DNA of 64,000 nt from the NCBI GenBank assembly GCA_964627935.1, contig CAZVLB010000018.1, forward strand, positions 24,581-88,580. The letters run 5' to 3'. Below are positions 35,319-43,319 of this stretch, in pieces. Under the pieces are notes generated by a model. That model was not told where the DNA came from. It saw only the letters and a list, made by a program, of their open reading frames with translations, and searched no databases. The stretch is from JAABVY01 sp964627935. GTDB lineage: Bacteria; Zixibacteria; MSB-5A5; JAABVY01. The translations under genes and the position numbers were made by a program. How positions within the stretch are numbered: the stretch's first letter is position 1; every line of letters starts with the position of its first letter.

Positions 35319-35990
35319 ATGGATAGAAAAAAGAAAAATATAAGCAGAAGCCTCCTGGTGGCGCTCTCGATCCTTGTGGTTGTGGCGGCCTACTTTTTAA
35401 TGCATGTGACCGAGGTTGATCGGCCGGAAGAGACGATCTCGGATGATTATCTGTATGCGGTGGAAATTATTGACGGCGATACATTTCGGGATTCCGACGG
35501 AGAGACCGTACGGTTATTGGGAATCGATACGCCCGAGCGGGGAGAGGCCTTCTACGATATCGCCACCGATTCATTGCGCAGCCTGCTGGCAAAACACCCC
35601 CTGCGCTACGAACTGGATTTCCGCAAACGTGACCGTTACGGCCGTTTGCTGGCCTATGTTTTCACCGATGAGGCTTTTGTAAACCACCTCATGGTAGCCT
35701 GGGGCATGGCCTATGTCTATATCTTTCCTGAGGATATGCGTAATCTTGAGTATCGCGGCATGTTGATTGAGGCGCAGATGGATGCGCGTGATTCCGATCT
35801 GGGAATCTGGTCGCTTGAGATGCCCTCCGATGCGCAGTATTTTGTCGGCAACAGCGAAAGTTTCCGATTCTATCATCCCGACTGCCCCCAGGTCCACAAT
35901 ATCAAACCCGAAAACAGGCTGATAAAGCAAACGCAGGATGAGTTTTATGATATCGGCTACTCTCCCGCGCGCAATTGTGATCTGAACTGA
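35319..35990 (+). CDS. Membrane-anchored SNase-like nuclease with C-terminal Cys/His motif
   Basis: This 223-residue protein has one N-terminal membrane helix (about residues 9-29) and then a staphylococcal-nuclease-like domain. IIDGDTFRDSDGETVRLLGID contributes Asp and Arg of the active site, followed by DTPERGE, RKRDRYGRLLAYVF and DSDLGIW. The C-terminal 45 residues (FYHPDCPQVHNIKPENR ... YSPARNCDLN) look like the Cys-rich tail seen on other SNase and Ada-type proteins, with two Cys and two His visible. The nuclease domain should face the periplasm or outside, so a role in DNA uptake or nutrient recovery fits better than repair. It shares a strand and a short gap with the Rad50-like gene. 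The stop abuts the convergent lipoprotein gene with no base between. Confidence 0.88.
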   Translation: MDRKKKNISRSLLVALSILVVVAAYFLMHVTEVDRPEETISDDYLYAVEIIDGDTFRDSDGETVRLLGIDTPERGEAFYDIATDSLRSLLAKHPLRYELDFRKRDRYGRLLAYVFTDEAFVNHLMVAWGMAYVYIFPEDMRNLEYRGMLIEAQMDARDSDLGIWSLEMPSDAQYFVGNSESFRFYHPDCPQVHNIKPENRLIKQTQDEFYDIGYSPARNCDLN

Positions 35991-36479
35991 TTATTCGGCC
36001 CTTAAATCGAACCTTACTTCACCCTCGGGCTTTTCGGTTGCGATAAAAAAGTGCGGATATGTCAGGACCTGCAATACTGCCCGGCTTTCATCGATTTTTT
36101 CGTTTGTGGTGGCGGCCACGATAATATCTTTTTTATCCCGATAGACTGAATCGAATCTGAGCCAGTAGCCGGTGGTCGGTTTTTCGCCCAGAAACATCCC
36201 GACTACCACTTCCTCCTCAAAATCAATGTCCGGAGGCTCCGGATTGTTTTCAAGGTAATCATAATGCAGGGCCCAGATCGAATCGAGTTGCTGCTGATTG
36301 GTGATAACAATCTCGCCCGGTTGCTTGATTCCCGATTGAACGCCGGTGCTTAAAAGCGTGTAATAAACAGTGTTGTCGACGGGCTTTTCTGCGCCCTCTT
36401 CGGCATTGCCCTCATTGCCGCCGCAGGCGCTCAGGCAAAACATTATCAGAAAAATGCTTAAAATCAATTTGCGGATCAT
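35991..36479 (-). CDS. PrcB-like lipoprotein
   Basis: This protein of 162 residues has a lipoprotein signal with lipobox LSAC at about residues 16-19, followed by GGNEGNAEEG, an acidic linker. The middle resembles the PrcB C-terminal domain: VVVGMFLGEKPTTGYWLRFDSV is the GxKPTxGYxI-type hairpin. In spirochaetes PrcB assists the surface protease dentilisin. A subtilisin-like protease is encoded 2 kb away, which makes a similar partnership possible but unproven. GAGGGAGGAA precedes the ATG and a good promoter lies upstream. Confidence 0.72.
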   Translation of the reverse strand: MIRKLILSIFLIMFCLSACGGNEGNAEEGAEKPVDNTVYYTLLSTGVQSGIKQPGEIVITNQQQLDSIWALHYDYLENNPEPPDIDFEEEVVVGMFLGEKPTTGYWLRFDSVYRDKKDIIVAATTNEKIDESRAVLQVLTYPHFFIATEKPEGEVRFDLRAE

Positions 36480-36514
36480 CGTTCCTCCCTCAATGTTGGC
36501 GTTGAATTTTAAGT

Positions 36515-36543
36515 AAATTATCGCATTTGCCCGATTTCGTCAA
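36515..36543 (-). promoter_or_regulatory. sigma-70-type promoter for the PrcB-like lipoprotein
   Basis: On the minus strand TTGACG (36543-36538) and TAATTT (36520-36515) are 17 bases apart. Confidence 0.6.
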
Positions 36544-36703
36544 GAGCTTTGATGCATACTGAAATAAAACCGGGTTGTCAATATCCCCAGGAAAATGGTT
36601 CGATTTTTGTACAGATCGATGATTCAAAATCACTTCAAGATATTAAAAAAGTGTCGATAAAGAGATTATAACACGGCATAAAATAGCACGCTAAAGGATA
36701 GAT

Positions 36704-38077
36704 ATGTCTTCAGTCTTAGTAATCGATGACAAGGAATCTATTCGCAAAATGCTCCGTCAGGCCTTAACCGCCGAGGGGCATGAGGTAGAGGCCGCCAGCA
36801 ATGGGTTCGAGGGCATCAAAAAGACCAGGGATCGTCAGTATGATGTCGTCCTGACGGATTTGAAAATGCCCGATATGGACGGTATCTCGGTATTGTCGGC
36901 TGTCAGGGAGGAAAACCCGGACGCATCGATAATCGTCATGACAGCCTACGGCACGATCGAGACGGCTGTTGAGGCGATGAAACGAGGCGCATTCGATTTT
37001 CTTACCAAGCCATTTGATACGGATCATCTCAACGTACTGATAAACCGGGCCCTGGAAACCCGTCAGCTCAGGAATGAAAACCTGATGCTCAAAGAGGCGC
37101 TCAAGCTCAACCTGGGAGAGGGCCGGATTATCGGTAGATCCGAGAGGGTGCAGGATGTCCTTAAAATGGTGCAGAAAGTGGCGCCATCTGACACCTCGGT
37201 ACTCCTGGTGGGTGAATCCGGAACCGGTAAAGAGCTTTTTGCGCGGGCGATTCATCAGTTATCTTCTCGCAAAGATAATCCCTTTGTGGCCATAAATTCG
37301 GCCGCAATTCCCAATGAACTGCTCGAAAACGAGTTGTTTGGTTCGGAAAAGGGCGCATTTACCTCATCGCATGCCCGCCATATCGGTAAATTCGAGATTG
37401 CCGAGGGTGGCACGGTCTTTCTGGATGAGATCGGGGATCTTCATATCGCATTACAGGCCAAAATATTGAGGGTCCTGCAGGAACGTCAGATCGAGCGGCT
37501 GGGTGGTACTCAGGCGGTACCTGTCGATGTGCGGGTTATTGCAGCCACCAATATGGATCTGCAGCAGGCTATAGAGAAAAAGACATTCCGCGAGGACCTG
37601 TTCTACAGGTTGTCCGTATTCCCGATTACAATTCCGCCATTGCGCGAACGGGCGGAGGATATCCCGGCCCTGGCTGAATATTTCGTGGAAAAATTCTGCC
37701 ATGATATGAAAAAGCCGATGATGAAGATCACTCGTGATGGTATGAAAATCATGGAGCGGTATCACTGGCCCGGCAATGTCCGCGAGCTGGAAAATACAGT
37801 CGAAAGGGCCATAATTCTCTGTGAAGGCAAGCGAATCAAGCCGGAGCATCTGGCCATAAGGATTCAGACGCCTGATGATATCCGTCTCAGAGAGGGTGCC
37901 GGGCTGCGTGAAGTGGGGCAGCATGCACAGATGCAGGCCGAACGGGCACTTATACTTAGGGTGCTTTCTCAGACCCACGGCAATAAGCGCAAGGCCTCGG
38001 AGGCACTTAAAATTGATTATACAACTTTATTCGAGAAGATAAAGAAATATAAAATCGATCCGAATAAAGAAATATAA
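36704..38077 (+). CDS. NtrC/AtoC-type sigma-54-dependent response regulator, GAFTGA variant
   Basis: This 457-residue protein has a receiver (Asp52 in LTDLKMPDMDG, Thr80, Lys102), an AAA+ domain and a Fis-type helix-turn-helix (HGNKRKASEALKIDYTTLFEKI). Walker A is GESGTGKE (170-177) and Walker B is GTVFLDEIGD. Arginine-finger segments EDLFYRLSVFPI and PLRERAEDIPAL are present. The loop that touches sigma-54 reads GAFTSS (217-222) instead of GAFTGA. Mutations in this loop usually weaken open-complex formation, so it may act in another way or be adapted to its own sigma. No kinase gene is adjacent. It is monocistronic with a strong terminator. Confidence 0.94.
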   Translation: MSSVLVIDDKESIRKMLRQALTAEGHEVEAASNGFEGIKKTRDRQYDVVLTDLKMPDMDGISVLSAVREENPDASIIVMTAYGTIETAVEAMKRGAFDFLTKPFDTDHLNVLINRALETRQLRNENLMLKEALKLNLGEGRIIGRSERVQDVLKMVQKVAPSDTSVLLVGESGTGKELFARAIHQLSSRKDNPFVAINSAAIPNELLENELFGSEKGAFTSSHARHIGKFEIAEGGTVFLDEIGDLHIALQAKILRVLQERQIERLGGTQAVPVDVRVIAATNMDLQQAIEKKTFREDLFYRLSVFPITIPPLRERAEDIPALAEYFVEKFCHDMKKPMMKITRDGMKIMERYHWPGNVRELENTVERAIILCEGKRIKPEHLAIRIQTPDDIRLREGAGLREVGQHAQMQAERALILRVLSQTHGNKRKASEALKIDYTTLFEKIKKYKIDPNKEI

Positions 38078-38119
38078 AGGATTAAACTCCTTAACTAAAG
38101 AAGTTCAGGCTATGAGCAG

Positions 38120-38157
38120 AATCAGGCTGATTGTGAAATCCGCCTGATTTTTTTTTA
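38120..38157 (+). terminator. Intrinsic terminator after the NtrC-type gene
   Basis: The stem is AATCAGGC/GCCTGATT, continued after a T-C mismatch by GATT/AATC with a four-base loop, and ends in a run of T. Confidence 0.82.
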
Positions 38158-38159
38158 TA

Positions 38160-38187
38160 TAAAAAAGCGGCACCCGAAAAGGCCGCT
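38160..38187 (-). terminator. Intrinsic terminator after the subtilisin-like protease gene
   Basis: The stem is AGCGGC/GCCGCT, followed in the minus direction by a run of six T. With the preceding entry it forms a back-to-back terminator pair between convergent genes. Confidence 0.72.
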
Positions 38188-38208
38188 ATCTATTTATCAG
38201 TCTTATTT

Positions 38209-39900
38209 CTAAAGCAATCCGGCAGGTGGGGGCGAACCAGGTACAAAGACCCAGTTCACGATATATGTTGCATCGGATATATCCACACTGTCATCATCAT
38301 TGGCATCGCCGGCCAGGATTTCAGGTATAGGCTCCGGGCCGCTGCTGAATACATAATTAATGATATGTACGGCATCCGATATATTTACCAGGTTGTCGTT
38401 GTTGGCATCACCCTTCATGAGTTCATTATATGGCGCGAAATGAATCGCATCGATGACATCGATAATGCCCCAGCCGTAATCATTATCCGGAGTATGCGCC
38501 TGCGAGGCGGTATACATCAAGGCATCGCGAACCATCATGGCTGTCCAGTTGGGACGGGCCGACATGATTATAGCCGCAGCGCCGCCAACCAGCGGACAGG
38601 ATAATGATGTGCCGCTGACCGAAGACATTGATGTTGTTGATGTGGGTGAAGCACAGGTTACGCTCGAACCGCGGGCGCAAACCTCGGGTTTGATCCTGCC
38701 GTCGTACGTGGGACCGCGGGATGAGAAATAGACAATTCCGCCCGATCCATAAACAGCTCCTATCGAAAGAATGCTGTCGGCATCGGCAGGAGCAATAATT
38801 GTAGATGATCCGGGACCGTTATTACCGGCGGAGTTAACCACCAGGATACCGACCGAGGCGGCATAATCGGCGGCTATTGTAGTGACACAGAAATCACCAT
38901 TGAAATTTATATCAATATACCAGTCAGTATAGCCCAGAGATGAGGAAATAATATCGGCTCCCAGAGAATCGACAAATTCAACCGCCGAGACCCAGTTGTC
39001 TTCTTCTATTTGCGTTTCGGAGCGGACATCCTCGGTTTTACAAAGAATAAAATCAGCGTTATAGGACGGCCCGTAAACAAAGCCGTCATATTCTCCGCCC
39101 AGCGTTGACCATGTGTATGTACCATGGTTCCAGGCCGAGCTGTTGTCTTCTAACTCATTGTCAACGATGGTGTCATCGAAAACGAAATCGTAGGTGGCCA
39201 GCAGACGGTTCTCAGCCATGATGTTTGCGAATGCCTGATGGCTGGTGCGGAATCCGGTGTCGAACATGGCTACCAGGACCCCCTCGCCGGTCCATCCGGA
39301 ATCATGAGCGGCGATCACGTTAATCTGCTGAAGCTGATCATAGGAATTGCCATAATCCCTGGTATCATCGGGAGTTAGATTGTTCTTGGGAGATTCATTC
39401 TGAATCTCCGCCGGCTCGCGGACATAGGTGGCCATAGGCTGGATCTTTTTCACGAAAGGCAACTCGCTGATAGTTTCCAGTTTATCGAAAGTTGTTTCAA
39501 AACTGGCCGCATTGAGCCAGTTAGAGCTCCTGCGATGTTCCAGGCCAAGGCTTTCAAGCTGTTCGATATAGTCATTTTCAACCGGCAAATCGGCAAATGA
39601 TACCAGCGGGGCGTTGTTTTTTGCGCGACGCTGCAGAGCTCTTTCTGTCAGGGCCTGTTTGTATTCCTCGGCTCTCTGAAGATATGTGCCCTGCTCGAAA
39701 ATGCCTTTGTCGGTAAAGAAAACCCAGACTTTTATAAGGCCATCACCCGCTTTTGAACTGAGGTAATCAAGTGCCCGGGAAGAGACTATTTCCTTGGACG
39801 GCTGTTCTACAAACTTTTCGGGGATTTTGATATCCTCGGCAGCCATTATTGCAGGGGCAGCTAATAGCAATATCAAAAAAGTCACGGTTGTTATTTTCAA
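38209..39900 (-). CDS. Secreted subtilisin-like serine protease (S8) with C-terminal dockerin
   Basis: This exported protease has 563 residues. The start is TTG at 39900, because GGAAGGAG lies six bases before it, the signal peptide then begins at once (LKITTVTFLILLLAAPAIMA), and the promoter at 39941-39968 lies inside the longer version that would start at the ATG at 39996. A propeptide resembling inhibitor I9 covers about 25-165. The catalytic triad is Asp214 (VAMFDTGFRTSHQ), His259 (NHGTYTW, where most members read HGTHVAG) and Ser432 (SGTSLSCP), with the oxyanion Asn in NSAGNNGPG. A dockerin pair ends the protein (KGDANNDNLVNISDAVHIIN and AGDANDDDSVDISDATYIVN). It probably degrades protein at the cell surface. 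Confidence 0.92.
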   Translation of the reverse strand: MKITTVTFLILLLAAPAIMAAEDIKIPEKFVEQPSKEIVSSRALDYLSSKAGDGLIKVWVFFTDKGIFEQGTYLQRAEEYKQALTERALQRRAKNNAPLVSFADLPVENDYIEQLESLGLEHRRSSNWLNAASFETTFDKLETISELPFVKKIQPMATYVREPAEIQNESPKNNLTPDDTRDYGNSYDQLQQINVIAAHDSGWTGEGVLVAMFDTGFRTSHQAFANIMAENRLLATYDFVFDDTIVDNELEDNSSAWNHGTYTWSTLGGEYDGFVYGPSYNADFILCKTEDVRSETQIEEDNWVSAVEFVDSLGADIISSSLGYTDWYIDINFNGDFCVTTIAADYAASVGILVVNSAGNNGPGSSTIIAPADADSILSIGAVYGSGGIVYFSSRGPTYDGRIKPEVCARGSSVTCASPTSTTSMSSVSGTSLSCPLVGGAAAIIMSARPNWTAMMVRDALMYTASQAHTPDNDYGWGIIDVIDAIHFAPYNELMKGDANNDNLVNISDAVHIINYVFSSGPEPIPEILAGDANDDDSVDISDATYIVNWVFVPGSPPPAGLL

Positions 39901-39940
39901 GGTCGGCTCCTTCCTGTTGCTCGCGGTAAGTATCTTATTT

Positions 39941-39968
39941 AAAATATCCTTATTTACGGATTTGTCAA
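39941..39968 (-). promoter_or_regulatory. sigma-70-type promoter for the S8 protease gene
   Basis: On the minus strand TTGACA (39968-39963) and TATTTT (39946-39941) are 16 bases apart, leaving a leader of about 35 bases to the TTG start. Confidence 0.6.
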
Positions 39969-40185
39969 TATTATCCTGGTATGGGAAATATCCCATAGAT
40001 TATTGGCGGCTTTCTTATCAATTCCGTACAGGGGGCATTTCAGATGGCCCCGCTGATTATAATACCGATAGCTAAGCCGTTGTTTCCCAAAACAATAAAA
40101 TATCCAATAAAAATCGTATCGGGCGGCATAGGCTTTGCGATAATGATCCGGTGAAGAATTAAACATTTTGGCTGGAATTGAGACT

Positions 40186-40686
40186 ATGAGAAAAATTTTA
40201 GGAAAAAGACACGGTTTTACAATTCTCGAGATGCTTACGGTTGTGATTATTCTTGGTATTATGGCCGCGCTTGCGATTCCCAATTTTGATATGGCAATCA
40301 AAAAGATACGTTTTAAATCGGCATCCAATGAAATCATGGCCGGTCTTCGCAAAGCCCGTTCCAATGCCATTGCACAGCGTATGCAGTACGGGGTTAACCT
40401 GGACGTGGACAACAAGGTATTGACCGTATTTCAGGATAATGTCGATCCTGCCAATTTTACCCTGGATGATGGCGATTCTGTAGTGATCCTGGATACGCTT
40501 GGCAGCTCAATCGAATCCGTATCAACGAGTTTTGGCACGGATCAGGTGTTTTTCTTCCCGGATGGCCGGGCCTCGGCTACCGGTAATATCACCGGCGACG
40601 CTTATTGGGGCGGAGAGCCGGCAACAGTGCATATTTCCGTTTTAGCCGCAACAGGCAGGGTCAGGATAGATTCGCTATCCTACTGA
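40186..40686 (+). CDS. Type IV pilin-like protein, GspH/FimT family
   Basis: This minor pseudopilin of 166 residues has a short charged leader, the prepilin peptidase site before Phe in RHGFTILEMLTVV (Glu at position 5 of the mature form) and a hydrophobic helix (VVIILGIMAALAIPNF). The globular part carries the GspH/FimT features SASNEIMAGLRKARSNAIAQR and VFFFPDGRASATG. It would join a pilus or pseudopilus tip in the envelope. The ATG at 40186 is preferred over a TTG 18 bases earlier; no strong Shine-Dalgarno helps either. It has its own terminator and lies just upstream of the pilMNOPQ genes. Confidence 0.88.
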   Translation: MRKILGKRHGFTILEMLTVVIILGIMAALAIPNFDMAIKKIRFKSASNEIMAGLRKARSNAIAQRMQYGVNLDVDNKVLTVFQDNVDPANFTLDDGDSVVILDTLGSSIESVSTSFGTDQVFFFPDGRASATGNITGDAYWGGEPATVHISVLAATGRVRIDSLSY

Positions 40687-40727
40687 TCTGGCGGCCTTTC
40701 CTCCTTTGCTTTTTTTAAGGTAACCGA

Positions 40728-40757
40728 CACCCCCTGCGGATCGCAGGGGGTGCTTTT
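40728..40757 (+). terminator. Intrinsic terminator after the GspH/FimT gene
   Basis: A perfect 11-bp stem CACCCCCTGCG/CGCAGGGGGTG with loop GAT is followed by CTTTTCTT. Confidence 0.88.
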
Positions 40758-40794
40758 CTTTACATGCCAAAAATACAAAAAATTTGTCTCAATA

Positions 40795-40914
40795 TTTTAA
40801 ACTGGCAGACGATAATAAAACTGTAGACTGAGAGAGAGTTAGTTTAGAGTGGGTTTTTCTCCTTTATGGGAGAATTCCCTCAGGTTGTTTTAAACTGAAA
40901 GACAATAATTAAAA
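40795..40914 (+). repeat. Imperfect 26-bp direct repeat in the pilM upstream region
   Basis: TTTTAAACTG(GC/AA)AGAC occurs at 40795 and again at 40888, and the match continues through (G/A)ATAAT for 26 bases with four differences. A hairpin TTCTCC/GGAGAA (about 40857-40873) lies between them. The arrangement suggests paired binding sites or a duplicated promoter segment for the pilus operon; no consensus promoter was found here. Confidence 0.5.
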
Positions 40915-40932
40915 ATAAGCGGGATATGGCGT

Positions 40933-41985
40933 ATGCTGCTCGGATCAAAAAGCAATGTCGTATGCGGACTTGATATCGGAGCCTCCTCTGTCAAGCTGAT
41001 CAAGCTGGAAAACAAAGGCGGCAATTTCGCCGTCAAGGCGATGGGCTGCCGGGATCTTCCGGTCGAGGCGATTGTCTCCGAAGAAATCAAGGACCGCGAT
41101 GCGATCATTTTTAACCTGCAAAGCCTGGTTGAACAGACCGATCCTAAAACAAAGGAAGTGGTCATTTCAATTTCAGGCCACGGTGTTATCACCGACAGGA
41201 TCACTATCGAAAGAAAGACCGGGGCGGAGGCGGAACAGGCAATCCTGTTCGAAGCGGAACAGCGTTCTCCCTTTGATGTCGAGGATGTGACGCTCGATTA
41301 TCATGTCATCGATATCAACGAGGAAACCAACAAGATGGATGTCCTGCTGGTGGCGGCCAGAAATGAGTTTCTGAAAAACTACCTGGATATTATTCAGGAT
41401 GCCGGCCTCAAGCCCGTGGTCGTGGACACCGATGCCTTTGCCATCCTGAACTCCTACCTGATCAACTATGAGGTCGATCCGGAAAGGGTGACCGCGCTGG
41501 TGAATATCGGATACGATATCACCAACGTGACCTTTATCAAGGACGGCAAATATCATTCGACCCGCGATATATCGTCCGGTGGCAGAATGATTTTCGATGC
41601 TATCCAGAAGGAGTTCCGTCTAAACCAGGAACTGACCCATAAGGCCATTCGCGGCGAGATGGAGGCCTCCATCGACCAGGATATGCTCAAGGCCACGATC
41701 GTGACCTCGATCGAGGAATTGATCACCGGCCTGGAGGTGGCATTCTCATATTTCAAGTCGCTGGCCAATGTGCCCAATATTGACTGGATAATTCTCTCCG
41801 GCGGCGGAGCCCTGATTCCCTACCTGCCGGAGTTTGTGCAGTCCAAGCTTAATATCCCGATAGAAATAGCAAATCCGCTTAGAAATATAGAATACGATCC
41901 AGATATGTTCAGTTCTATACAGCCGGAAAAGATCGCACCCCTTCTTTCGGTCTCGATCGGACTGGCGGCCAGAAAGGTGAAATAG
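40933..41985 (+). CDS. pilM: Type IV pilus assembly ATPase-like protein PilM
   Basis: This actin-like cytosolic protein of 350 residues forms the inner ring of the type IV pilus alignment complex and binds the N-terminus of PilN. VCGLDIGASSVKLIKL is the phosphate-1 motif, then SISGHGVITDRITI, DTDAFAILNSYLINYE, VNIGYDITNVTFIKDG and SGGGALIPYLPEFV. Length is typical. It is the first of six tightly packed genes; pilN starts four bases after its stop. Confidence 0.96.
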   Translation: MLLGSKSNVVCGLDIGASSVKLIKLENKGGNFAVKAMGCRDLPVEAIVSEEIKDRDAIIFNLQSLVEQTDPKTKEVVISISGHGVITDRITIERKTGAEAEQAILFEAEQRSPFDVEDVTLDYHVIDINEETNKMDVLLVAARNEFLKNYLDIIQDAGLKPVVVDTDAFAILNSYLINYEVDPERVTALVNIGYDITNVTFIKDGKYHSTRDISSGGRMIFDAIQKEFRLNQELTHKAIRGEMEASIDQDMLKATIVTSIEELITGLEVAFSYFKSLANVPNIDWIILSGGGALIPYLPEFVQSKLNIPIEIANPLRNIEYDPDMFSSIQPEKIAPLLSVSIGLAARKVK

Positions 41986-41989
41986 AGCT

Positions 41990-42691
41990 ATGATAGAGAT
42001 AAACCTACTTCCAAAGGAGTACCGCAAACGAGCGACCCCGTTCCATTTTAATAAAAAATGGATCTATGCCGGGGCAGCGGTGGTGTTTGTATTTCTGCTT
42101 CTGGCAGGTTTAACGATCTACAAGAAGCATTCTATCACATCGCTCGATGAAAAGATCGCCTCTGTTAAGAAGCAGAGATTGGCTCTGAGCAAGGATATTA
42201 AGCTGATCGATGACCTGACCGATCTGAAGCAGAAGCTCCTGACCCGTATGACCGCCATCGAGAACCTGGACAAGAACCGCGGGATGTGGGTGTCTATTAT
42301 GGAAGACCTCTCCAATCGTGTTCCGGAGCTTCTCTGGCTGACCAAGCTGGTCGAACAGAAACCGGAACAACCCAAGCCGACGAAACGCCGTCCCCGGGGC
42401 AGGACCCAACAGGAGGCCGAGGCTGATTCCGTACAGGTGGCAGAGCCCACCAAGAAGCAAGCCTATATTGAGGGATATGCCTATACATTGAACAGCATTG
42501 CCTCATTCCTGGTGAATGTCATGAAGTCGGATTATTTCCTTGATGTGGAACTGGCTTATGCCAAGCAGGAGAATGTCAAAGATATTGCCGCTTACAACTT
42601 TAGAATAAATTGCGTGGTTGATTACGAGGCCTGGCTCAGATATGATTATCAGCCGGAGAAAAGCTTCTCCAGCCCGCTGGCCGAACAATAA
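41990..42691 (+). CDS. pilN: Type IV pilus inner-membrane protein PilN
   Basis: This bitopic inner-membrane protein of 233 residues opens with MIEINLLPKEYRKR, the conserved PilM-binding peptide (INLLP). One membrane helix follows (about 24-42), then periplasmic coiled coil and a ferredoxin-like fold. A lysine/proline/arginine-rich stretch at about 120-145 (KPEQPKPTKRRPRGRTQQE) interrupts the fold and is unusual for PilN. The genes on both sides are separated by 4 and 15 bases, so translation is likely coupled. Confidence 0.93.
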   Translation: MIEINLLPKEYRKRATPFHFNKKWIYAGAAVVFVFLLLAGLTIYKKHSITSLDEKIASVKKQRLALSKDIKLIDDLTDLKQKLLTRMTAIENLDKNRGMWVSIMEDLSNRVPELLWLTKLVEQKPEQPKPTKRRPRGRTQQEAEADSVQVAEPTKKQAYIEGYAYTLNSIASFLVNVMKSDYFLDVELAYAKQENVKDIAAYNFRINCVVDYEAWLRYDYQPEKSFSSPLAEQ

Positions 42692-42706
42692 CGCTGCGGA
42701 GGAATA

Positions 42707-43303
42707 ATGGATATCAAAGATCCCAGATTGCATAAGATCGCCATAGGAGTTCTTGTCGTGGTCGTCCTTGTGATGGTCTGGCATTCACGTTTCTATTCCA
42801 AATATACACAGGAACTGGAAATGAAACAGGCTACCCACGAGAAGATTCTAACAGAGCTCAACCAGGTCAAGCTCAAGGCTAAGTCCCTGAAAGGATTGCA
42901 GGAAGAATACTCCAACCTTCTGGAGCGTTATGATAAGGTGGAGATGCTTCTGCCGAATGAAAAGCAGGTTGCCAAATTTCTTATGCAGCTTCATGGCGCT
43001 TCGGCCAGAACCCAGTCGCGGGTGGTGGAAGTAAGCCCCAAGGGCAATCGCAGTAAGGATTTCTATCAAATCTGTGATTATGAAATGAAATTTGTAGGCA
43101 CGTTTCATGAACTTGGCGAATTTCTGGCCGGCGTTGCCAATTTCCCGTTTATCACAAACATCTCCAGGATCTCGATCATAGGTATTGATCCGGGCTCGCT
43201 TGTTCTGGATAAACTGAATGAGCTCGATCAGATGACGCTGGAGGCGACATTCTTACTGTCGACCTATTTTGTTCCGGTTAACCAGAAGCTGGCAGTACAT
43301 TAA
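42707..43303 (+). CDS. pilO: Type IV pilus inner-membrane protein PilO
   Basis: This bitopic protein of 198 residues has one membrane helix (about 10-26), a coiled-coil stretch (about 30-80) and the PilO core with EMLLPNEKQVAKFLMQLHG, FVGTFHELGEFLAGVANFPF and the final strand LEATFLLSTYFVP. It pairs with PilN in the periplasm and connects the inner ring to PilP. GGAGG stands before the ATG. Confidence 0.94.
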   Translation: MDIKDPRLHKIAIGVLVVVVLVMVWHSRFYSKYTQELEMKQATHEKILTELNQVKLKAKSLKGLQEEYSNLLERYDKVEMLLPNEKQVAKFLMQLHGASARTQSRVVEVSPKGNRSKDFYQICDYEMKFVGTFHELGEFLAGVANFPFITNISRISIIGIDPGSLVLDKLNELDQMTLEATFLLSTYFVPVNQKLAVH

Positions 43304-43319
43304 GAGGTAGGAGTAGACA

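Noticed and set aside
33405..35325. Recurrent ATTATTGATAATAT-like sequence four times around the Rad50-like gene, considered as a binding site
   Set aside because: Three copies are in frame and encode I-I-D-N-I-K in coiled coil, so common codon use for a repeated peptide explains them; the fourth is similar only by AT content.
39901..39996. Longer N-terminus of the S8 protease starting at the ATG at 39996
   Set aside because: It would put 32 non-signal residues before the signal peptide, has no Shine-Dalgarno and contains the -35/-10 promoter.
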